A stretch of 40,873 nt of DNA. It comes from Clostridiales bacterium. GTDB taxonomy: Bacteria > Bacillota > Clostridia > Oscillospirales > Acutalibacteraceae. Location: the NCBI GenBank assembly GCA_024690965.1, contig JAILOG010000017.1, positions 1 through 40,873 of the forward strand. The letters run 5' to 3'. The notes beneath the pieces are model-generated. The model ran no database searches and had not been told where the DNA came from. It saw nothing but the letters and a program-made list of their open reading frames with translations. A program made the translations under genes and the position numbers. Below, in pieces: positions 34,027 through 40,873 of this stretch. Numbering within the stretch: position 1 is the first letter of the stretch; every line of letters begins with the position of its first letter.

Positions 34027-37000
34027 ATGAAAAGGGTACTATCCATAATCATATCTGCGATGATTGTTATTACTGCGTTGCCCGGAGCTGCAATTACCGC
34101 TTTTGCACAGACGGTGAGCAGTAATACAATGTCCGGCGACACTGCGGCAAACAGCGGCACCTGCGGCGAAGGCTTAACATGGACGCTCGATAATGACGGC
34201 ACTCTCACCATAAGCGGAACGGGCGATATGAAGGAAAACGCAAAGTATTCGGATTCACCGTTTTACAACAATAAGAATATACTGCGTGTTGTTATCGAAA
34301 AAGGCGTAACAAGTATAAGTAATTATGCTTTTCGTGCGTGCTACAACATAACCGGCATTGAGATTTCCGAAACCGTAACACGTATAAACGAAGGGGCTTT
34401 TTACGGATGCAGCAAGCTTACAGATATCGTCATCCCCGAAAGCGTATCATTTGTGGATAAAAAAGCTTTCTATAATTGCTCAAAATTAACGAGCGTAAAA
34501 TTTTCAAGTCATATGAAAGCTATTTCCGATTACACTTTTTACGGATGCGCAAAGCTGGCTGAAATACTGATACCGTCAGCCGTAACCAACATAGGCAGGG
34601 GAGCATTTGAAGGCTGCAGCAGTTTAACAAACGTTAATATTCCCGAAAGCGTAACACTCATAGACAAATACGCTTTCTATAACTGCACAAAACTAAAGGA
34701 CGTAAATATTTCAGGAGCCATAGAGATTATTTCGGATAGTGCTTTTCGGGAATGTATCGGATTAGAGAGCATAAATATTCCAAACAGTGTAACTGCCATA
34801 GGCGGTTATGCCTTTCAAAATTGCAGCAACTTAACAAGCATAGAGCTTCCCGATGGCTTGACCGGCATAGGAGATAAAGCTTTTGAAGGCTGCCGCAAGC
34901 TTGCGGAGGTAGTTAATCATTCTTCGCTGAGCATTGAGAAAGGCGCTGAGACTTACGGCTTTGTTGCATATTATGCTTTGACGGTACAAGGCGGAAGCGG
35001 AAGCATTATCAACGAAATAAACGGGTATCTTTTTATCACCGATGAAAACGAAAAAACATATCTGATCTCATATATCGGTGAAGATAATGTGCTTAAACTG
35101 CCCGATAATTACAACGAAAAAGGATACGAGATATCCCTATGTGCGTTTTACGATTATGACGATATTGTATGCGTTGCAATTCCCGAAGGCGTAACCGCTA
35201 TCGGTGAAAAAGCTTTTTATAGCTGTGATAACTTAACAACAGTTGTCGTAGGGAGAAATGTAACTACCGTTGACAACGATGCTTTCAAGTATTGCAGCAA
35301 GCTCATTAAGGTAATAAACTTTTCATCTCTAAAGCTTTATAAAAGCACCGGCTACGGGTATATAGCAGAGTATTCGGAGCTGATCATTGACGGTAACGCG
35401 ACAAATATTGATATCACGGACGATTATATGTTTACTACCGATGACATCGAAAACGTTTCATTGATTGGCTATATTGGCAACAGTGAGAAATTATGGCTGC
35501 CCGAAAAGCACAATGGAAAAGAATATGCGATAAACCGGTATGCGTTTTACAACTATTCTCATATTTCTGATATATCACTCACGGAGGGTATAACGGCAAT
35601 AGGAGCCGATGCTTTTACGGATTGCACGGGATTGACAGGTATAAAGATACCGAGCAGTGTTGCTTCGGTGGGCGCGGACGCGTTTAACAGATGCAGTAAT
35701 CTTAAAAGGGTAGATATTATTGATCTTTCCGCATGGAGCAAAACCGATTTTGCAAACACATACGCAAATCCACTATATTATGCGCACCATTTATATTTAA
35801 ACGGCGAAGAAATAATTGATCTCACAATTCCCGATGACGTCCAAAGCATAGGTAACGGCGCCTTCAGTTATTGCAGCGCAATAAATAGTGTGACGATACC
35901 GGAGGGAGTAACAAACATAGGCAACCGTGCCTTTAAGGGCTGCAGCAGCATAACGGATATAGTAATACCAAACGGCGTTACCCGTATAGGCAGCGATGCA
36001 TTTGACGGATGCAGCAGTTTAAAAAGCGTGTTCATTCCCAAAAGCGTGACGGATATAGGCGGAAGCGCTTTTGGAGGCTGTAAAAACCTTGAAAAGGTAA
36101 AAATCAGCGACATTTCCGCTTGGTGCGAGATCGCTTTTCAGGGAGATTTTGGCAGTCCGATACATTGCGATGTTAATCCGCTGTATTATGCTCACCATTT
36201 ATATTTAAATGAAGAAGAAATAACAGATCTTATAATTCCCGATGGAACAAAAATAATAAATCAAGGAGCTTTTTATGGCTGTTACAGTTTATCAAGCATT
36301 GATATACCTTCAAGCGTGACCGCAATAAAGGAGTATGCTTTTGATAATTGTATGGGGCTGAAAAGCATAAAATTACCCCGGGGTATAAATGAAATAGGAA
36401 GAAATACTTTTTACGGGTGCACCGCACTCGAAAGCATTAGTATTCCTGACGGGGTAAAAGCAATAGACAAACAGACTTTTAGCGGCTGTACCGCTCTTGA
36501 AAGTGTAAGTATTCCGGCAAGTGTGACCGAGATAGGCTGGTTTGCTTTTGATAATTGTCGTAAGCTTAACAAAGTAAGCATTACAGATATATCAGCTTGG
36601 TGTAACATAGATTTCTTCGCTGAAGATTCCAACCCGTTGAAATACGCACACCATTTGTATATGAATGATGAAGAAATAATCGATTTGGTCATCCCCCAAA
36701 ACGTTGAGATTATAAAAAAATATGCCTTCACAGGCTGCAGCGGCTTAAAAAGCATAGATATCCCCGAAGGTCTTACCAAAGTCGAATATCTTGCCTTTAA
36801 TAATTGTACAGGACTTGACAAAATCAGCATAGACGATTTGACAGCTTGGTGTAATATTGATTTTATTCAGGGCAGCAACCCGTTAAAATACGCGCATCAT
36901 CTGTATATGAATGGAAAAGAAATAACCGATTTGGTTATTCCGGAAGGTATTCAAATAATAAAAGGATGTGTCTTTGAAGGCTGCAGCGGTCTTAAAAGCG

Positions 37001-39003
37001 TTGATGTTCCGGCAAGTATAAGCAAGATAAGCTCGTCCGCCTTTGCAGACTGTATTAATCTCAATAAGGTAAATATCAAAGACCTTTCCGCTTGGTGCAA
37101 TATTGATTTTGCCTCAGGCACTTCAAATCCTCTGCATTACGCGAAGCATTTATATTTAAACAATGCAGAAATAACTGATTTGATTATTCCAAGCGGTTTG
37201 GCAGAAATAAAGCAATACATTTTTGACGGCTGCACCGGACTGAAAAGCGTTACTATCCCCGATGGAGTTACCAAAATAGATTCCGGAGCCTTTAATAACT
37301 GCAGTGGATTAATAAGTGTTGCTATCCCAACGAGTGTTGCGGCGATGGAGCGTTCTTTTGAAAACTGTACCGCTTTAAGCAAGGTGAATATAAAAGACCT
37401 TTCCGCTTGGTGTAATATTGATTTTTATTTCGAAGATTCCAATCCGTTATACTATGCTCATCACCTGTATTTAAATGATAAAGAAATAACAGATCTCACT
37501 GTTCCCAATGATATAACAACCGTAAAAAAATACACGTTTTGCGGGTGCGGCGGCTTGAAAAGCGTTACCATTCCCGACGGAGTAACCGAAATTGATCTCG
37601 GCGCATTTAAAGGCTGCGGCGGCTTAACATCAGTAAATATTTCAAAAAGCACAGAACGTATAAACAATACTGCTTTCAGTGAATGTACAAGCCTGAAAAC
37701 GATATACGGTTATAAAAACTCTTATGTGGAATACTTTGCGGATACTAATAATATTAGTTTTGTTCCTGTTGGTTCTGTTGAGTCATCCGATAACCTGGCA
37801 AGCCTATACGAGGTAACCGTTTCCGAAGGAAGTCATATTATACTGAGAGAGTATCACTCTCAAGCAAGCGGAATAGTAGGACATATTCCAAACGGAGCAA
37901 TTATTAAAATAACAGAAATATCAAACGGTTTTGGTAAAACATCATACGGCGGAAAGAGCGGCTGGGTTTATTTGCAGAATCTTACGTTTGTAAGAGAAAT
38001 ATTACCTCATGATTCTCAAAATAACACGACAGGCAATTACAGAGTGGAATATTGCATTAATATTTACAAATCCGCTTCAACCGACAGCAACGTGATTGGG
38101 TTTGTTCCAAACGGCGCGGTTATTTATATTTCAGATATCTCAGACGGATTCGGAAAAACGTACTACAACAATGTATCAGGCTGGGTGGTTATGTCGGAGC
38201 TGATAAGTAAGGCCGATACAAATACGGACGGTACGCACGTAACCGACATAGATTCGGATTACGAACCCGGAGAGTACTGTGTCGATACACCCGACAGCGA
38301 CAGCTTATGCTTCTATGCCGACCCATACACGGGCGAGCCTGTTTTATACATTCCCAACGGCACATCGGTAAATATTTCTGAGGTATTAAACGGCTACGGT
38401 AAAACTACTTATAACGGTCAAACGGGTTGGCTGCCGATGTCAAGCCTTAAAAGGCAAGCAGGCAGTGACAGCGAAGCTCCCGTTACCGACACAGAAAAAC
38501 CGACCGATACAGAAAAACCGATTGACAGCGAAACCCCAACTGATACCGAAAAGCCGACTGACACAGAAAAGCCCACCGATACCGATACCCGTATAATGGG
38601 CGACGTAAACGGCGACGGCAAGTTAAATATGGAAGATGTTGTGACGCTTCAAAGGTACATAGCGAAGCTCATTGAGTTCACGCCTGAGCAGTCAAAGCTC
38701 GCGGACGCGGATCACAGCGGCGAGATAACAATGCTTGACGTTACGACGATGCAAAAAATAATTGCGGGGCTGATAGATAATAAAACCGACGTTAACTCAA
38801 CTCTTGATAAAATGAAAAAGATGACACATAACGAATTAGTTTCAGCAATTGAAAATATAACAGATGAGCAATTGGTTGAAATTGCTTATGGTGCGACCGG
38901 TATGCTGAATACCGATTTACATACTTTTGACACATTTTCAGTTGATTTTCTTGAAGGAGAAAACGGCTATCAAGGTGAAAGTTGGTATGATGATGATATT
39001 TAG
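34027..39003 (+). CDS. Giant secreted BspA-like LRR, SH3b and dockerin protein
   Basis: 1658 residues; GAGGAG precedes ATG 34027. The signal peptide ends near ITAFAQ, followed by CGEGLTWTLDNDGTLTISGT, the standard entry to bacterial LRR_5/BspA arrays. LRR_5 repeats (IPSSVT.I...AF..C..L.S) fill residues 50-1235. Six copies of an unusual insert (DLSAWCNIDF, NPLYYAHHLYLN, EITDLIIP) punctuate them from about residue 560. Three SH3b repeats follow (about 1260-1475), then a Thr/Glu/Pro linker (TDTEKPTDTEKP type, to 1520), a complete dockerin (DVNGDGKLNMEDVVTLQRYI; DADHSGEITMLDVTTMQKII; about 1523-1583) and an unknown tail. The stop is TAG, and the same frame then stays open to 39510. LRR_5 proteins usually mediate adhesion; here docking to a scaffold is likely. 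Confidence 0.88.
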   Translation: MKRVLSIIISAMIVITALPGAAITAFAQTVSSNTMSGDTAANSGTCGEGLTWTLDNDGTLTISGTGDMKENAKYSDSPFYNNKNILRVVIEKGVTSISNYAFRACYNITGIEISETVTRINEGAFYGCSKLTDIVIPESVSFVDKKAFYNCSKLTSVKFSSHMKAISDYTFYGCAKLAEILIPSAVTNIGRGAFEGCSSLTNVNIPESVTLIDKYAFYNCTKLKDVNISGAIEIISDSAFRECIGLESINIPNSVTAIGGYAFQNCSNLTSIELPDGLTGIGDKAFEGCRKLAEVVNHSSLSIEKGAETYGFVAYYALTVQGGSGSIINEINGYLFITDENEKTYLISYIGEDNVLKLPDNYNEKGYEISLCAFYDYDDIVCVAIPEGVTAIGEKAFYSCDNLTTVVVGRNVTTVDNDAFKYCSKLIKVINFSSLKLYKSTGYGYIAEYSELIIDGNATNIDITDDYMFTTDDIENVSLIGYIGNSEKLWLPEKHNGKEYAINRYAFYNYSHISDISLTEGITAIGADAFTDCTGLTGIKIPSSVASVGADAFNRCSNLKRVDIIDLSAWSKTDFANTYANPLYYAHHLYLNGEEIIDLTIPDDVQSIGNGAFSYCSAINSVTIPEGVTNIGNRAFKGCSSITDIVIPNGVTRIGSDAFDGCSSLKSVFIPKSVTDIGGSAFGGCKNLEKVKISDISAWCEIAFQGDFGSPIHCDVNPLYYAHHLYLNEEEITDLIIPDGTKIINQGAFYGCYSLSSIDIPSSVTAIKEYAFDNCMGLKSIKLPRGINEIGRNTFYGCTALESISIPDGVKAIDKQTFSGCTALESVSIPASVTEIGWFAFDNCRKLNKVSITDISAWCNIDFFAEDSNPLKYAHHLYMNDEEIIDLVIPQNVEIIKKYAFTGCSGLKSIDIPEGLTKVEYLAFNNCTGLDKISIDDLTAWCNIDFIQGSNPLKYAHHLYMNGKEITDLVIPEGIQIIKGCVFEGCSGLKSVDVPASISKISSSAFADCINLNKVNIKDLSAWCNIDFASGTSNPLHYAKHLYLNNAEITDLIIPSGLAEIKQYIFDGCTGLKSVTIPDGVTKIDSGAFNNCSGLISVAIPTSVAAMERSFENCTALSKVNIKDLSAWCNIDFYFEDSNPLYYAHHLYLNDKEITDLTVPNDITTVKKYTFCGCGGLKSVTIPDGVTEIDLGAFKGCGGLTSVNISKSTERINNTAFSECTSLKTIYGYKNSYVEYFADTNNISFVPVGSVESSDNLASLYEVTVSEGSHIILREYHSQASGIVGHIPNGAIIKITEISNGFGKTSYGGKSGWVYLQNLTFVREILPHDSQNNTTGNYRVEYCINIYKSASTDSNVIGFVPNGAVIYISDISDGFGKTYYNNVSGWVVMSELISKADTNTDGTHVTDIDSDYEPGEYCVDTPDSDSLCFYADPYTGEPVLYIPNGTSVNISEVLNGYGKTTYNGQTGWLPMSSLKRQAGSDSEAPVTDTEKPTDTEKPIDSETPTDTEKPTDTEKPTDTDTRIMGDVNGDGKLNMEDVVTLQRYIAKLIEFTPEQSKLADADHSGEITMLDVTTMQKIIAGLIDNKTDVNSTLDKMKKMTHNELVSAIENITDEQLVEIAYGATGMLNTDLHTFDTFSVDFLEGENGYQGESWYDDDI

Positions 39004-39510
39004 TTATCAGGCTCGGTTTCTTCTTTGGAGCAGGCTAAAGAAACAGCTTTGGATTTTGCGGTATCCGGAGGTTATACCGATTGTTCCATAGAATTTATCG
39101 GTGAAAACGATCTGTATTATCAGCTTCGAGTAAAACGAGGACCTTTCGCCTATAGAATGAATTTTTATAAAGACAGCGTAATTAAGTTTTCCAAAGGAGA
39201 TTCAAGCTACTACGGCGGAAAAACTCATTATTCGTTCGCAGATGTGGTTTTTCAAAAGCTTGATCATGATACTGTTTTAACGATTATGGATTTGGAAAAC
39301 TGTGATGGGTTATACAGATATTTTGAAGAAAATGATAATGAATATATATTTACTCAGTATAAAATCACTACAGTAGGCGGAGATTGGGGACTAAACTGCA
39401 CCGTATCATTGACCAAATATGTGACTGCTATCAGCAAAAAGACAGGAACAATAAGTACGTACACATCTATAATAAAAAAAGATGTTATCATCCCCAATTC
39501 CGCACTGTAA
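39004..39510 (+). pseudogene. In-frame continuation of the LRR protein after one TAG
   Basis: The codons after TAG 39001-39003 continue in the same frame for 169 codons (LSGSVSSLEQAKETALDFAV, then SGGYTDCSIEFIGENDLYY) to TAA 39508. No ATG or ribosome site opens this frame close to the TAG; the first alternative start would be TTG 39025. Composition matches a folded secreted domain (YQLRVKRGPFAYRMNFYKDS) and the tail before the stop looks unfinished. The best reading is one protein of about 1827 residues with a nonsense codon, but suppression or a truncated functional form is possible. Confidence 0.65.
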
Positions 39511-39590
39511 AAATTTGCTTTAGAGATTTTTAAACTTCTAAACCTTTAAAGTATCGTTTTCTGATTGCGCTGTTGTTAAATACGCCTAAA

Positions 39591-39622
39591 AAAGACAGTC
39601 CATTCTTTCGGGCTGTCTTATT
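39591..39622 (+). terminator. Intrinsic terminator after the LRR gene
   Basis: AAGACAGTCC and GGGCTGTCTT (39592-39601, 39610-39619) pair across an 8-base loop and are followed by ATTT. The A-run before the stem makes it usable from either strand, including tnpV from the right. Confidence 0.65.
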
Positions 39623-39667
39623 TCTATGGTATTTTTTATGCGATACAAATGCAAATCACAGTTTTTT

Positions 39668-39745
39668 ATCCCCTGTATATATAATAGTGACTTTTCGCAA
39701 TTTTTACTGAAATAGCGCAACAAATAAAAAACTAAGAACGCAACA
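39668..39745 (+). repeat. TATATATAATAG element, copy 2
   Basis: CCCCTGTATATATAATAGTG, ACTTTT, CTGAAATAGCGCAACA and GAACGCAACA correspond to the blocks at 21122-21200 in the same order and orientation. The copies bracket the lipoprotein/ABC and dockerin genes. Confidence 0.65.
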
Positions 39746-39748
39746 TGT

Positions 39749-40162
39749 TTATTGAATATATGGTCTACAACTTGTTGTTAAGTGATTCTCTTGCGTAAAT
39801 ACAACCTCCCTTAAAACTATTTCCTCAGCACGGTTGCGAATTGAGTTCATTTGCTGAACCCAGCTGAGTTGATTGCGCCTTTTAAGAGTTTCGTCCACAC
39901 CTTCGTCTTTTGCCATCTGTTCTACCAGCTGAGAAAACATTTCTTCGGCTTGCTTATCAATCTCCTCAACATGGTTTTTCAATTTACCAGACATAAAAAG
40001 CCCTGAGCAAATAGGCCTTTTGTTATTCCTTAAATAATCCAAATAAATCATTTCAAATCTTCCGACTTTAGGCGGCTCCGGCGCTTGTAAGCACGGCAAG
40101 TAATAATTGCCTACAAGTTCATAATCAAGACCGTTTGTTTCATCGTGAATAAATTGTTCCAT
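39749..40162 (-). CDS. tnpV: TnpV-family transposon-encoded protein
   Basis: 137 residues from ATG 40162 with GTGAGG upstream; the TTG at 40168 is rejected. The sequence follows the TnpV family throughout: DYELVGNYYLPCLQAPEPP, MIYLDYLRNNKRPICSGLFM, SGKLKNHVEEIDKQAEEMFS and QQMNSIRNRAEEIVLREVVF. TnpV proteins occur on clostridial transposons such as Tn4451 relatives and in many ICEs; the biochemical role is unknown. It is two bases downstream of its partner ORF. No transposase or resolvase is nearby, so it may be a stray cargo or a boundary fragment. Confidence 0.9.
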   Translation of the reverse strand: MEQFIHDETNGLDYELVGNYYLPCLQAPEPPKVGRFEMIYLDYLRNNKRPICSGLFMSGKLKNHVEEIDKQAEEMFSQLVEQMAKDEGVDETLKRRNQLSWVQQMNSIRNRAEEIVLREVVFTQENHLTTSCRPYIQ

Positions 40163-40164
40163 TT

Positions 40165-40335
40165 TCAAATCCTCACTTTCCTTATTTTTGCCCTTGTTGA
40201 CTTGGCAAACAAATCATTGACATCTTCAATTGGTTTGCCCTCATCAAGGTATACAGATCGTGCGGCATTAATGCAATGAACAAGCAATTGCCACTCAAAA
40301 TCCGTCAGTTTAATTATTCTTTTTTGTTCTCGCAT
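40165..40335 (-). CDS. Small transposon-associated protein upstream of tnpV
   Basis: 56 residues. AAGGAGG selects ATG 40335 (MREQKRIIKLTDFEWQLLVH). It is basic and helical, with KLTDFEWQLLVHCINAARSV and GKPIEDVNDLF, and resembles small uncharacterised proteins commonly paired with TnpV in gut Clostridia (recognised from memory, not searched). Its stop overlaps the tnpV leader. Function unknown. Confidence 0.65.
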   Translation of the reverse strand: MREQKRIIKLTDFEWQLLVHCINAARSVYLDEGKPIEDVNDLFAKSTRAKIRKVRI

Positions 40336-40484
40336 AAGCAATTCGCCTCCTTGTGATACCATTGTATCTACAAGTAGGCGAATTGTCGAATTTGTGGAGT
40401 ATGTTTATTTCTGATTTTGGTGCAATATGTAACGGTAAAACCCTAAAACTGCGCTGTACCTCCTACAACACCCATATAAAAAAG

Positions 40485-40505
40485 GTGTGCAACCGGCGTG
40501 CAACG
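40485..40505 (+). repeat. Tandem TGTGCAAC motif, copy 2
   Basis: GTGTGCAACCGGCGTGCAAC matches 6336-6356 at all but one position (C for T). It is 125 bp from the 3' end of tRNA-Pro and in the same orientation as the first copy. Confidence 0.5.
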
Positions 40506-40554
40506 CAAACGATTTTTATCAATTCCAAACGAATTTTTATCCATACAGAAAACG

Positions 40555-40586
40555 CCCGAAAAGCCGCTCCACAACAGCTTTTCGGG
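40555..40586. terminator. 10-bp hairpin, possible bidirectional terminator
   Basis: CCCGAAAAGC (40555-40564) pairs with GCTTTTCGGG (40577-40586) around a 12-base loop. The plus side is followed by TATTTT, the minus side by CGTTTTC. Confidence 0.55.
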
Positions 40587-40601
40587 TATTTTAGTCAAAA
40601 T

Positions 40602-40624
40602 AAAAACCGGGTTAAAAAACCCGG
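40602..40624 (-). terminator. Intrinsic terminator of tRNA-Pro
   Basis: On the minus strand CCGGGTT-TTTT-AACCCGG is followed by TTTTTATTTT, five bases after the encoded CCA. Strong stem and T-run. Confidence 0.85.
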
Positions 40625-40629
40625 ATTTT

Positions 40630-40706
40630 TGGTCGAGGTGACAGGACTTGAACCTGCGGCATCTTGGTCCCAAACCAAGCACTCTACCAAACTGAGTTAC
40701 ACCTCG
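40630..40706 (-). tRNA. tRNA-Pro (anticodon UGG)
   Basis: The 77-nt gene on the minus strand starts CGAGGTG and ends CACCTCG-A-CCA, so the CCA tail is encoded. D-arm (AACTCAGTTTGGTAGAG), anticodon arm CTTGG-TTTGGGA-CCAAG with anticodon TGG, and T-arm GCAGG-TTCAAGT-CCTGT are all present. The gene lies ten bases after the A/T end of the 5S rRNA terminator. Its last 13 bases recur at 6272-6284, so it is a candidate integration target. Confidence 0.97.
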
Positions 40707-40710
40707 TAAT

Positions 40711-40732
40711 AAAAAAGCCACCGTACGGTGGC
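40711..40732 (-). terminator. Intrinsic terminator between 5S rRNA and tRNA-Pro
   Basis: GCCACCGTACGGTGGC is a perfect 16-base palindrome, followed on the minus strand by TTTTTT. It should end most transcripts from the rRNA operon just before tRNA-Pro. Confidence 0.85.
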
Positions 40733-40733
40733 A

Positions 40734-40850
40734 GTGTTGGCATCTTCCTATTTTCCCGGGCCGTCACCAGCCAAGTATCTTCGGCACCACTGAGCTTAAC
40801 TTCTGTGTTCGGTATGGGAACAGGTGGACCCTCAGCGTCATCAACACCAA
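40734..40850 (-). rRNA. rrf: 5S ribosomal RNA
   Basis: About 117 nt on the minus strand. Typical conserved blocks are present: CCACCTGTTCCCATACCGAA, CACAGAAGTTAAGCTC and GAAGATACTTGG, with complementary ends (GGTGTTG/CAACACT). The last part of an rRNA operon whose 23S gene would lie beyond the right edge. Ends assigned by helix I and good to a few bases. Confidence 0.95.
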
Positions 40851-40873
40851 CTATTCAATTCGTGACTTTCGTC

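Noticed and set aside
38440-38621. Minus-strand frame of repeated SVGFSVS codons
   Set aside because: It is the antisense reading of the Thr/Glu/Pro linker repeats in the LRR protein.
39004-39510. Independent gene starting at TTG 39025
   Set aside because: No ribosome site, same frame as the LRR gene and only one stop codon between; continuation of that protein is simpler.
40353-40721. Frames over the tRNA-Pro gene on both strands
   Set aside because: They are translations of a tRNA and its terminators, a common false call at integration sites.

Overview
The window is a low-GC, accessory-rich piece of a Firmicutes chromosome. Dockerin modules, BspA-like leucine-rich repeat and SH3b secreted proteins, a TnpV gene and an integrative element of gut-Clostridia type point to a Ruminococcus-like member of the Oscillospiraceae (inference from gene content only). 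The right edge is core genome: a 5S rRNA and a tRNA-Pro(UGG), both on the minus strand.

Layout. (1) 1-5.4 kb, minus strand: a polymorphic-toxin locus. A main rhs gene (GLUG-type N-terminus, YD repeats, variable tip) has single-base frameshifts. It is followed by a signal-peptide/TM protein that may be its immunity partner, then by an orphan rhs tip with a different toxin end, then by a small gene cut by the window edge. (2) 5.4-6.4 kb: a scar with an out-of-frame parA'-'parB deletion fusion, tRNA-like fragments, terminators and a 13-bp copy of the tRNA-Pro 3' end. (3) 6.4-12.8 kb: a probable defence island. A KAP-family P-loop NTPase and a CoiA-like nuclease (minus) are divergent from a caspase-like protease with an unrecognised C-terminal half (plus). 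An AbiEi/AbiEii toxin-antitoxin pair with a palindromic operator follows. (4) 12.9-20.6 kb, minus strand: an integrative mobilizable or plasmid-like backbone with tyrosine integrase, excisionase-like protein, ParB-like protein, MOBP relaxase, MobC, an oriT-like cluster of inverted repeats, a ParR-like protein and ParM-like actin, a decayed Cys_rich_VLP gene, an unknown protein and a sigma-region-4-like regulator. (5) 21.5-28.7 kb, plus strand: one apparent operon of three paralogous lipoproteins with a conserved C..C.H....C motif, a large double-module ABC permease and an ABC ATPase. (6) 28.7-39.5 kb, plus strand: four secreted dockerin-bearing proteins, separated by about 400-bp near-identical intergenic repeats that hold covarying hairpins, promoters and paired direct repeats. 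The last is a 1658-residue LRR protein whose frame continues for 169 codons beyond one TAG. (7) 39.6-40.9 kb, minus strand: tnpV, a small partner gene, terminators, tRNA-Pro and 5S rRNA.

How it fits together. The 3' end of the tRNA-Pro gene and a same-orientation 13-bp copy at 6272 could be the two ends of a 34-kb integrated region holding the defence, mobilization, lipoprotein and dockerin genes. The most interesting candidate for an undescribed system is the divergent KAP NTPase / CoiA-like nuclease / caspase-like locus, beside AbiE and an integrase. Several broken genes carry apparent one-base losses in short A/T runs, so sequencing error must be excluded before they are called true pseudogenes.
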